DNA from: Domibacillus sp.
GTDB taxonomy: Bacteria; Bacillota; Bacilli; Bacillales; Domibacillaceae
Direction of reading: 5' to 3'
DNA length: 8,751 nucleotides
NCBI GenBank assembly: GCA_031177795.1
Contig: JAPSKG010000088.1
Span: forward strand, 1 to 8,751
In this document: piece after piece, positions 1-5,705 of the stretch
Numbering within the stretch: position 1 is the first letter of the stretch
Layout: each line of letters starts with the position of its first letter
Position numbers and translations under genes: made by a program
Notes under the pieces: generated by a model
Told to the model about the DNA's origin: nothing
The model's input: only the letters and a program-made list of their open reading frames with translations
Databases searched by the model: none

Positions 1-204
1 ATGGTGCCTGTTTCCTTTGAAAGCCTTCCGCCAGATGATCTTTTTCCAAGCGCTCAATTTATTAATCTGCTGTTATCTGACACGATGAAAAGCCTTCCGG
101 AATTTGACCTCGAAGCGGGCATTTCTCTTACCCGCTTAATTGAGTGTGCTTATGAATCAGCCAAAACAGGAAAAGCCGTATTATATGAAAATGGTGTTTT
201 TTAA
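1..204 (+). CDS. Gfo/Idh/MocA-family oxidoreductase, C-terminal fragment (5' end outside window)
   Basis: This is the last 67 residues of a protein that probably starts upstream of the window; the ATG at base 1 is likely an internal methionine because no ribosome binding site can be seen. The tail AGISLTRLIECAYESAKTGK, preceded by a QFINLLLSD segment, fits the C-terminus of Gfo/Idh/MocA NAD(P)-dependent sugar or inositol dehydrogenases, where a helix of the type 'GLR..ELIEAAYRSAR.GR.V' follows a 'F...LL.G' helix. The cofactor-binding Rossmann part is not in view, so substrate cannot be inferred. The next gene, an aldehyde dehydrogenase on the same strand, is 211 bases downstream with its own putative promoter, so the two may be separately transcribed. 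The family call rests on a short tail and is moderate. Confidence 0.6.
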   Translation: MVPVSFESLPPDDLFPSAQFINLLLSDTMKSLPEFDLEAGISLTRLIECAYESAKTGKAVLYENGVF

Positions 205-213
205 AAAAGAAAA

Positions 214-226
214 AAGCTGATAGCTT
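214..226 (+). other. Small hairpin just after the oxidoreductase stop
   Basis: AAGCT-GAT-AGCTT forms a 5-bp stem with a 3-base loop ten bases after the stop codon. A second partner, AGCTTTT at 241-247, could pair with AAAAGCT at 212-218 instead. Neither form is followed by a clean T tract, so this is at best a weak terminator or RNA 3'-end structure. Confidence 0.2.
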
Positions 227-299
227 CATTATTTCACGTAAGCTTTTGTTTATGTAGAAATTTCGGAGCAAAAAGTCAGCGTAACCAGAGCGGAGCCGG

Positions 300-305
300 T
301 ATAAT
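300..305 (+). promoter_or_regulatory. Putative -10 element upstream of the aldehyde dehydrogenase gene
   Basis: A perfect TATAAT lies 110 bases upstream of the ATG at 416. No good TTGACA-like -35 is present at 16-18 bases spacing and there is no TG extended -10, so the promoter is only suggested by the hexamer and by its position in a gene-free gap. Confidence 0.35.
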
Positions 306-372
306 AACAGCAGCAATGGAAAAGAAAGGGAGCTTAATTCGTTAAAAAAGATTAAATGCTTGCTTAGTTATC

Positions 373-387
373 ATGGAAACGGTTTGG
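373..387 (+). promoter_or_regulatory. cre-like sequence (possible CcpA site) before the aldehyde dehydrogenase gene
   Basis: ATGGAAACGGTTTGG matches the published cre pattern WTGNAANCGNWWNCW at 13 of 15 positions; the last two positions are mismatched. It lies downstream of the putative -10 and just upstream of the ribosome binding site, where CcpA could act as a roadblock. Control of an amine or sugar catabolic dehydrogenase by carbon catabolite repression would be sensible, but the mismatches keep this speculative. Confidence 0.25.
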
Positions 388-401
388 AACAAAAGATGGA
401 T

Positions 402-406
402 GGAGG
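402..406 (+). promoter_or_regulatory. Ribosome binding site of the aldehyde dehydrogenase gene
   Basis: GGAGG ends nine bases before the ATG at 416, a normal Bacillus spacing. It supports that start codon, whose product begins directly with the family's short N-terminal strand (KNWQMYINGQW). Confidence 0.75.
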
Positions 407-415
407 AAAAGTAAA

Positions 416-1840
416 ATGAAAAACTGGCAAATGTATATTAACGGGCAATGGCTGGACAAAAATGAAAAAATTGATGTTATAAATCCAGCAACACTTGAAA
501 TAATTGCCACCGTTCCAAAAGCAGGGGAAAAAGAAGCAAAAGCAGCTGTCGACGCAGCGAGCGCTGCATTGCCGGCCTGGAAAGCAAAAACAGCAGCGGA
601 ACGAAGCAGCTTGCTGATGAAATGGTTTCAATTAATTGATGAGCAAAAAGAGGAAATTGGCCACCTCATGACTATGGAGCAGGGAAAACCGCTTGCTGAA
701 GCAATTGGAGAAGTTGTTTACGCAAACAGTTTTATTTCCTGGTACGCGGAAGAAGGAAAGCGTATTTATGGGGAAACTATTCCGGCTTCCGTACCCAATA
801 AACGGCTTTTTGTTTCTAAACAGCCAGTAGGTGTTGTAGCCGCCATTACGCCATGGAACTTTCCGGCAGCCATGATTACAAGAAAAGCAGCCCCTGCATT
901 GGCATCAGGTTGTACAATCGTGGTGAAGCCAGCTGAACTCACACCGCTTACAGCATTTAAATTAGCTGAACTGGCAGAAAAAGCAGGTATTCCAAACGGT
1001 GTTTTTAATGTAATAACAGGAGAAGCAGCAGCTATTGGTGAAACATGGATGGCTGACAGCCGAGTGCGGAAAATTTCTTTTACAGGTTCTACAAAAATCG
1101 GTAAATTGTTAATGAAGCAAGCTGCAGATACAATGAAAAAAATATCATTGGAATTAGGCGGCCATGCTCCCTTTATTGTTACGGAAAGCGCCGATCTTGA
1201 TAAAGCGGTTGCTGGTTTGATTAATTCAAAATACAGAAACGCAGGGCAAACGTGCGTTTGTGCCAATCGGGTGTTTGTCCACGAATCGATTGAAAAAGAG
1301 TTTGTGAACCGCTTTAAAAAAGCAGTAAGTGAATTAAAGGTCGGCAATGGATTAACCGAAAACGTACAAATCGGGCCGCTTATCAATCAAGAAGCGGTTG
1401 ATAAAGTGAAAAACCAGTTGAACGAAGCACTTGAAAAAGGTGCGCGCCTTGAACTGGGCGGCGAAAAAATCACCAGCGAAAAAGGGTACTTTATTACACC
1501 GGCTATTTTAACCAATGTAACGGACGATATGGCGTGCATGAATGAAGAAACGTTTGGCCCACTTGCGCCAGTGGCAACTTTTAAAACAGTTGAAGAAGTC
1601 GTTAAACGAGCAAATAATTCTCCATATGGTCTAGCGGCTTATGTTTTTTCTGAAAATATTACTGAAGCGGTCATTATCTCAGAAAGTCTTGAATACGGTA
1701 TTGTAGGGTTAAATGATGGGCTTCCTTCTGTGGCCCAGGCGCCATTTGGGGGAATGAAAGAAAGCGGGCTTGGCCGAGAAGGCGGACATTTCGGAATAGA
1801 AGAGTTTTTAGAAGTAAAATACATTTCATTAAGCTTGTAA
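416..1840 (+). CDS. gabD: NAD(P)-dependent succinate-semialdehyde dehydrogenase (aldehyde dehydrogenase family)
   Basis: This 474-residue protein is a complete cytoplasmic aldehyde dehydrogenase, close to the usual ~480 residues for GabD. It should oxidise succinate semialdehyde (or a similar short aldehyde) to the acid with reduction of NAD(P), the last step of the GABA shunt. Visible motifs are PWNFP with the oxyanion Asn148, KPAELTP (171-177), the cofactor loop FTGSTKIGK (222-230), LELGG with the general base Glu246, GQTC with the nucleophile Cys280, EETFGP (377-382) and APFGGMKESGLGREGG (442-457). A second cysteine, Cys282, sits two residues after the catalytic one, as in SSADH enzymes where the pair is reported to form a redox-switch disulfide. 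No GABA transaminase or gabR lies in the window, so the exact substrate is not fixed by context; the upstream neighbour is an oxidoreductase tail. The class is sure, the SSADH call likely. Confidence 0.85.
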   Translation: MKNWQMYINGQWLDKNEKIDVINPATLEIIATVPKAGEKEAKAAVDAASAALPAWKAKTAAERSSLLMKWFQLIDEQKEEIGHLMTMEQGKPLAEAIGEVVYANSFISWYAEEGKRIYGETIPASVPNKRLFVSKQPVGVVAAITPWNFPAAMITRKAAPALASGCTIVVKPAELTPLTAFKLAELAEKAGIPNGVFNVITGEAAAIGETWMADSRVRKISFTGSTKIGKLLMKQAADTMKKISLELGGHAPFIVTESADLDKAVAGLINSKYRNAGQTCVCANRVFVHESIEKEFVNRFKKAVSELKVGNGLTENVQIGPLINQEAVDKVKNQLNEALEKGARLELGGEKITSEKGYFITPAILTNVTDDMACMNEETFGPLAPVATFKTVEEVVKRANNSPYGLAAYVFSENITEAVIISESLEYGIVGLNDGLPSVAQAPFGGMKESGLGREGGHFGIEEFLEVKYISLSL

Positions 1841-1925
1841 AAAACAGTTTAGCTGATTTTAAATTTCTGGATAACAGGGACTTTTGCCGCTTCGGAAAGT
1901 GTATTTTTGTATATGCTAAATAACA

Positions 1926-1939
1926 GGTCAGCGATGACC
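1926..1939 (+). other. Small GNRA-loop hairpin in the 3' region of the gabD transcript
   Basis: GGTCA-GCGA-TGACC makes a 5-bp stem capped by a GCGA tetraloop, a stable RNA loop type. It lies 12 bases before the terminator stem and has no T tract of its own. It may stabilise the transcript 3' end, or be chance. Confidence 0.25.
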
Positions 1940-1950
1940 CCCTCATACTT

Positions 1951-1982
1951 ACCGTACTTTTTAAACAAAAGTACGGTTTTTT
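1951..1982 (+). terminator. Intrinsic terminator downstream of gabD
   Basis: ACCGTACTTTT (1951-1961) pairs perfectly with AAAAGTACGGT (1967-1977) around the 5-base loop TAAAC and runs into a T tract. This is an 11-bp Rho-independent terminator on the + strand, ending the gabD transcript 111 bases after its stop and separating it from the helicase gene. Confidence 0.9.
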
Positions 1983-2028
1983 AGTTTTTTATAAAAGTTC
2001 TGTTGCCGAAATGGAAAAAAGTGAACTT

Positions 2029-2057
2029 TTTATGCTTTTGAAAAAGGGTGTTATAAT
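2029..2057 (+). promoter_or_regulatory. Extended -10 sigma-A promoter for the helicase gene
   Basis: TGTTATAAT (2049-2057) is a perfect extended -10 (TG-N-TATAAT). The hexamer at 17 bases spacing, TTTATG (2029-2034), is a weak -35, which extended -10 promoters tolerate. It follows the gabD terminator and gives a 5' untranslated region of about 35 bases. Confidence 0.7.
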
Positions 2058-2085
2058 AAAAAATTGAAACAAGGCGGTCAAATGA

Positions 2086-2092
2086 AAGAAGG
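2086..2092 (+). promoter_or_regulatory. Ribosome binding site of the helicase gene
   Basis: AAGAAGG ends six bases before ATG 2099 and decides that start. A second Shine-Dalgarno-like AAGGCGG (2071-2077) lies further upstream, four bases before another ATG at 2082 that opens a six-codon frame (MKEGLK) whose stop TGA overlaps the helicase ATG. Confidence 0.6.
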
Positions 2093-2098
2093 TTTAAA

Positions 2099-4279
2099 AT
2101 GAAAGAAAAAGAAAGCTTTTTTACCCGCAAAAAAAAAGAAGCGGGCATTTGTTTAAACGATGTTCAAATAAAAGCAGTTTCTCACACAGAAGGGCCGATC
2201 CTTTTACTGGCATCGCCTGGATCTGGAAAAACCACTACTATTATTATGAGAATCGGGTATTTAATCGAAGAAAAAAAAGTGGATCCATCCAGGATTAAAG
2301 CAGTTACGTTCAGCCGGGCAGCAGCGGAAGAAATGAAAAAGCGATACAGTCAATTTTTTCCCGGCCTTCCATCAGTGGATTTTTCAACTATTCATAGTTT
2401 TTCTTTCCAGGTAGTACAAGCTTACTTTCGGAAGATAGGAATGCCTTATCAAATTATTGAAGGCAATCTGCACCAGGACAAAAAAGAAATAGCTGCCGGC
2501 CAGCCAGGGCCTTTACACAAAAAAAACATTTTGCGAGAACTTTTTTATTCTATTACTGGCGAACAAATCACAGACGACCAACTTGACGAGCTAACCACTT
2601 ACATTAGTTTTATAAAAAATAAAATGATTCCTTCTCAAGGGCGGGCAAAGGTGAAAAGCAGTGTTCCCAATGCCGAACAGATTTTGCAGGAATATGAATT
2701 ATTTAAAGAGTCAGCGCATCCAAAGCTGCTGGATTTTGATGACATGCTGGTGGAAGGAAACAAAGCACTGGAGCAAAACGAGGATCTTTTAAGAAAATAC
2801 CAGAAACAATTTGATTATATTCTGGTAGATGAAAGCCAGGATACTTCTCTAGTTCAACATGCCATTATCGAAAAACTGGCCCGAACGCATAAAAATTTGT
2901 GTGTTGTAGCTGACGATGACCAGTCCATCTATAGTTGGAGAGGGGCAGAGCCGTCTTATTTGCTTAACTTTAAAAACACGTATCCCACGGCATCTATTTT
3001 ATTTATGGAGCAAAACTACCGCTCATCCAGCGATATTGTTAAAACGGCCAATCAATTTATAAAAAGAAACAAACAGCGGTATGAGAAAAATATGTTTACT
3101 GAAAATCCATCCATTAAGCCCATACAAATTAAAAGTTTTAGCCATTATTCCGGACAGTCCAATTACTTGGTTGAAGAACTTAAGAAACTCGGCAATCTTT
3201 CAGAAACAGCCGTCTTGTACCGTAATAATTCTTCGTCCATTGCGCTGATAAATGAATTTGACCGGGCAGAAATTCCTTTTTATATAAAAGACGCTGACAA
3301 TCGTTTTTTTTCTCATTGGGTAGTGGAAGATGTTTTAAATTTTATGAGAATGACGTTTACGGACAAACGTCCGGATCTTTTAGAAAAAATCCACTTGAAA
3401 TTTCATGGCTATATAAGCAAACAGCAAATGGCTGATTTAAAAGCATGCCATACTGATGGATCGGTTTTTGATACATTATTAACACACGTTCATGTACATG
3501 ATTACCAGGTTAACCTGTTAAAAGAAAGCAAAGAAACATTCCGCAAAATGAAGGGAATGCCTCCGGCGCACGCTATTCGAATGATACGGAACCGGCTGGG
3601 TTATGAACAGGCGCTTGGGAAAATATGCGGCCGCCTTGGATTTAAAAAAGAATATTTAATAAGCATCCTTAATACGCTCGAAAAAATTGCAGAGCCGCTT
3701 GACAGCATGGAAGCATTTGCAAAACGCCTTGCCTATTTAGAGACGGTTTTAAAAACGGCAAAAAGCCAAAGCAATAAGCAGGCTGTAACGCTTTCCACTT
3801 TTCACAGTGCAAAAGGGCTTGAATTTGAACGCGTGTATTTAATTGACCTTGTTGAAGGGATTTTTCCTTCTTCCGAAGACCAGCGCAGTGAAGTACTAAT
3901 GGAAGAAGCAGTCCGCTTGTTTTATGTGGGGATGACCAGAGCAAAAAAGCACCTGGAACTTACCTTGTACTGGGAGCGGGATGGAGAAAAAACAGCAGAA
4001 TCCTCTTTTGTATCAGCTGTAAGAAATATAATAACCCCTGTGAAACAACCGTTAATTCCAGATAGTAAAGGGACGAGAAAATCAACACTTAACCCAAAAG
4101 CAATTCGCAGCAAAGCAGAATTAATTCCAGGGAAAAAAGTGGCCCACAAAAAGTTTGGCACGGGAATAATTAAAAAAATTCAGGAGGAAACAATTTTTAT
4201 CCAGTTTGGTGAAAAAGAAAAAACATTGTTGGCTGCTGCTTGTTTAGAGATGGGGCTTCTAGAACCAATTTCTTCTTGA
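2099..4279 (+). CDS. UvrD/PcrA/Rep-type superfamily 1 ATP-dependent DNA helicase
   Basis: This 726-residue protein carries the full set of SF1A helicase motifs: Q motif around Gln23, Walker A ASPGSGKT (38-45), motif Ia TFSRAAAEEM (70-79), Ib STIHSF (96-101), Walker B VDESQD (243-248), motif III ADDDQSIYSWRGA (271-283), motif IV QNYRS (305-309), motif V LSTFHSAKGLEF (565-576) and motif VI VRLFYVGMTRAKK (605-617). It should be a 3'-to-5' DNA translocase/helicase in repair or replication-fork maintenance. The last ~50 residues (from GKKVAHKKFGTGIIKKI) resemble the Tudor-like C-terminal domain of PcrA, which in that protein contacts RNA polymerase. PcrA is similar in length, but the sequence looks more like a divergent paralogue such as B. 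subtilis YjcD than housekeeping PcrA, and no ligA or pcrB lies nearby. It is a monocistronic unit bounded by terminators. Confidence 0.9.
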   Translation: MKEKESFFTRKKKEAGICLNDVQIKAVSHTEGPILLLASPGSGKTTTIIMRIGYLIEEKKVDPSRIKAVTFSRAAAEEMKKRYSQFFPGLPSVDFSTIHSFSFQVVQAYFRKIGMPYQIIEGNLHQDKKEIAAGQPGPLHKKNILRELFYSITGEQITDDQLDELTTYISFIKNKMIPSQGRAKVKSSVPNAEQILQEYELFKESAHPKLLDFDDMLVEGNKALEQNEDLLRKYQKQFDYILVDESQDTSLVQHAIIEKLARTHKNLCVVADDDQSIYSWRGAEPSYLLNFKNTYPTASILFMEQNYRSSSDIVKTANQFIKRNKQRYEKNMFTENPSIKPIQIKSFSHYSGQSNYLVEELKKLGNLSETAVLYRNNSSSIALINEFDRAEIPFYIKDADNRFFSHWVVEDVLNFMRMTFTDKRPDLLEKIHLKFHGYISKQQMADLKACHTDGSVFDTLLTHVHVHDYQVNLLKESKETFRKMKGMPPAHAIRMIRNRLGYEQALGKICGRLGFKKEYLISILNTLEKIAEPLDSMEAFAKRLAYLETVLKTAKSQSNKQAVTLSTFHSAKGLEFERVYLIDLVEGIFPSSEDQRSEVLMEEAVRLFYVGMTRAKKHLELTLYWERDGEKTAESSFVSAVRNIITPVKQPLIPDSKGTRKSTLNPKAIRSKAELIPGKKVAHKKFGTGIIKKIQEETIFIQFGEKEKTLLAAACLEMGLLEPISS

Positions 4280-4292
4280 AAAAACGGCAAAT

Positions 4293-4328
4293 AAAAACAG
4301 CACTCTTTAATGCGAGAGTGCTGTTTTT
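4293..4328. terminator. Bidirectional intrinsic terminator between the helicase gene and glpQ
   Basis: A perfect 14-bp stem pairs 4293-4306 (A-run then CAGCACTCT) with 4315-4328 (AGAGTGCTG then T-run) around an 8-base loop. T tracts occur on the 3' side of both strands, so it can end both convergent transcripts. It begins 13 bases after the helicase stop and lies 35 bases beyond the glpQ stop. Confidence 0.9.
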
Positions 4329-4363
4329 TATGGCTTCAGTTTAATTGAAAAAAGAAAACAGGT

Positions 4364-5254
4364 TTATTTATGTTCTTTTAACACTTCTTGCAGTCGGTCA
4401 GGGAAGTTAGTAAACATTCCTGTTACTCCCCATTCCAGCAGCTGGTGCATATCTTTTTTTTCATTGACTGTATACGGATGAATAAGCAAGTTATGATCGC
4501 GTACTTTTTGAACATATGCTTCATCAATGCGATTAAAGTTCATGCCAAGACCAATGCTGTATGTTTTGTAGTCTTCTAACTCGGTATCTGTGATTTCTGC
4601 TGCTTTGTCATACCACAAAAGCTGAACTAAAGGAATATCTGGATTTAATTCATGAAGTTTCTTTAAGCTTTCCGCGCTAAACGATTGGACAATCACTTTG
4701 CTTGAAGGGACATTAGGACCTGTTAGCTTATATTCTTCCAATACTTCTAACAGTTTTTCCTCCATGCCAGGGTAAACTTCAGGTGATTTTGTTTCAATAT
4801 AATAGCGCGCGTCTTTCCCGAATTTTTCAAATACTTCTTCCAGTGTCGGGACGGTCAAGCCTTCATACTCTTTTTTAGCTGCGTCCGGATATTTTTCATT
4901 AAACCAGGAACCGGCATCCAGTTGCTTAATTTCTTGAAGGGTAAAATCTTTAACGAGGCCTGATCCATTTGTTGTCCGGTCTAAAGTTTCATCATGCAGG
5001 GCAACCAGTTCGCCATCTTTTGTCATTTGAAGATCAACTTCTATGTAATCCCCTTTCATTTTTTGACCAAGCTCATAAGCTAACAGCGTGTGCTCTGGAG
5101 CATGACCTGACGCACCCCGGTGTGCCACATTTAAAATGTTGTTTGGGTTAAGAGATGGAGCAATCGGTTCTGCTGCCATTGTTTGGTTTGCCACTCCAGC
5201 ACCGGTTCCAATTAAAGCAGCCGACATAAATACCGTTCTTAAAAAGTCTTTCAT
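4364..5254 (-). CDS. glpQ: Secreted glycerophosphodiester phosphodiesterase
   Basis: This 296-residue protein is close in length to B. subtilis GlpQ (about 293) and resembles it throughout. Residues 1-28 form a signal peptide: Lys2 and Arg6, a hydrophobic core, and a likely cleavage after MAA (Ala28). The mature part is a GDPD TIM barrel with AHRGASGHAPEHT (44-56; His45, Arg46, Glu54), the metal ligands Glu72 and Asp74 in EVDLQ, LHDETLDRTTNG (86-97; His87), YIETK (152-156; Glu154) and the closing GVTGMFTNFPD (276-286). It hydrolyses glycerophosphodiesters to glycerol-3-phosphate plus an alcohol outside the membrane; GlpQ of B. subtilis also trims poly(glycerol phosphate) teichoic acid from its end under phosphate limitation. 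The start is supported by AAAGGGG ten bases upstream. A PhoP-type repeat box precedes it, which fits that role. No glpT is adjacent in the window. Confidence 0.92.
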   Translation of the reverse strand: MKDFLRTVFMSAALIGTGAGVANQTMAAEPIAPSLNPNNILNVAHRGASGHAPEHTLLAYELGQKMKGDYIEVDLQMTKDGELVALHDETLDRTTNGSGLVKDFTLQEIKQLDAGSWFNEKYPDAAKKEYEGLTVPTLEEVFEKFGKDARYYIETKSPEVYPGMEEKLLEVLEEYKLTGPNVPSSKVIVQSFSAESLKKLHELNPDIPLVQLLWYDKAAEITDTELEDYKTYSIGLGMNFNRIDEAYVQKVRDHNLLIHPYTVNEKKDMHQLLEWGVTGMFTNFPDRLQEVLKEHK

Positions 5255-5264
5255 CTTGTTGTTT

Positions 5265-5271
5265 CCCCTTT
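5265..5271 (-). promoter_or_regulatory. Ribosome binding site of glpQ
   Basis: On the minus strand AAAGGGG ends ten bases before the ATG at 5254. It is a slightly long but usable spacing and supports the signal-peptide-bearing start. Confidence 0.6.
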
Positions 5272-5290
5272 CTTGTTTGAGACTATCAAT

Positions 5291-5296
5291 AGAATA
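5291..5296 (-). promoter_or_regulatory. Putative -10 element of glpQ
   Basis: TATTCT on the minus strand lies nine bases downstream of the last PhoP-type hexamer and about 37 bases before the start codon. No independent -35 is needed in PhoP-activated promoters, where the repeats occupy the -35 zone. The hexamer itself is only a fair match to TATAAT. Confidence 0.4.
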
Positions 5297-5305
5297 AGGG
5301 ATAAA

Positions 5306-5355
5306 TTTTAAGAGAGTGTTAGAGAATAGTTTAGAAAGGGTAAATCTTTTGTAAA
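5306..5355 (-). promoter_or_regulatory. PhoP box: five direct hexamers at 11-base spacing before glpQ
   Basis: Reading the minus strand towards glpQ, the hexamers TTTACA (5350-5355), TTTACC (5339-5344), TAAACT (5328-5333), CTAACA (5317-5322) and TTAAAA (5306-5311) are each separated by exactly 5 bases. Against the Bacillus PhoP consensus TT(A/T/C)A(C/T)A they score 6, 5, 4, 5 and 5 of 6. Four such repeats one helical turn apart, upstream of the -10, form the standard PhoP~P core site. glpQ is a known Pho-regulon gene in B. subtilis, so activation under phosphate starvation is the natural reading. Confidence 0.8.
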
Positions 5356-5376
5356 ATCATTTTTTGAAAAAATGAT
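5356..5376. repeat. 21-base perfect palindrome abutting the PhoP box
   Basis: ATCATTTTTT (5356-5365) and AAAAAATGAT (5367-5376) are exact reverse complements around one central base. It starts at the base next to the distal PhoP hexamer. It could be a second regulator's operator or an A-tract bend; as a terminator it is weak because the stem lacks GC pairs. Confidence 0.5.
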
Positions 5377-5469
5377 AAGAAGTAAAAGGAAAGTAAGCCG
5401 CAGAAAAAAATTGAAAAAATAATAAATTTTTATTAAAAAGAAAAAAACTTTAAAACTAAATTTACCGAA

Positions 5470-5499
5470 AAAAAACAGCATAGCACTGATCTGTTTTTT
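5470..5499. terminator. A/T-rich hairpin, possible weak terminator
   Basis: AAAAAACAG (5470-5478) pairs with CTGTTTTTT (5491-5499) around a 12-base loop. On the minus strand the stem leads into a run of eight T, on the plus strand into six. No gene ends nearby on either strand; it could block read-through from the 5.6-6.1 kb region into the glpQ control region. Confidence 0.35.
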
Positions 5500-5667
5500 C
5501 GCCATGCAAGTTTAAAAGCTGTGCCGCCAGTAAGTAACAGAGCGTTTAAGCAGCAGGGGTGATCTGCAAAAAATATGAACCTCAGCCTCAAGATTTTTAA
5601 CAGCAGTTTGTTAACAATTAACTTTAAAATAAAGGCAGCTATTGTGCACTGCAGTATATGTCGGAAT

Positions 5668-5697
5668 TTGACGACCAAAAAACCTTGTTTTTGTAAA
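5668..5697 (+). promoter_or_regulatory. Candidate sigma-A promoter of the small-RNA unit
   Basis: TTGACG (5668-5673; 5 of 6 to the -35 consensus) is followed after 18 bases by TGTAAA (5692-5697; 4 of 6 to the -10). The -10 lies inside the cre site, a classic arrangement for repression by CcpA. Start of transcription would be near 5704. Confidence 0.35.
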
Positions 5698-5705
5698 CGC
5701 TTTCT
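5691..5705 (+). promoter_or_regulatory. Full-consensus cre site (CcpA operator)
   Basis: TTGTAAACGCTTTCT matches WTGNAANCGNWWNCW at all 15 positions, and the core TGTAAACGCTTTC is typical of Bacillus cre sites. It is over 400 bases from glpQ and the GH15 gene lies upstream of it in the minus direction, so neither annotated gene is an obvious target. The nearest candidate target is the short + strand unit that ends in the terminator at 5875-5902. Confidence 0.6.

Noticed and set aside
20..99. Repeated AAAGCCTTCCG near the start of the window
   Set aside because: Two copies of an 11-base word inside coding sequence in different codon contexts; no further copies, so most likely chance.
373..419. 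Two mini-ORFs (13 and 7 codons) ending at or just before the gabD start
   Set aside because: Neither has an upstream Shine-Dalgarno; short frames ending at a start codon are frequent by chance in AT-rich DNA because ATGA and TAAAATG are common.
766..1386. 206-codon open frame on the minus strand
   Set aside because: It lies entirely antisense inside the clear aldehyde dehydrogenase gene; the composition is that of a mirrored codon pattern and no family motif is visible.
5433..5678. 81-codon frame on the minus strand
   Set aside because: TTG start without Shine-Dalgarno, runs through an A/T hairpin and poly-A/T tracts, giving Phe/Leu-rich low-complexity sequence.
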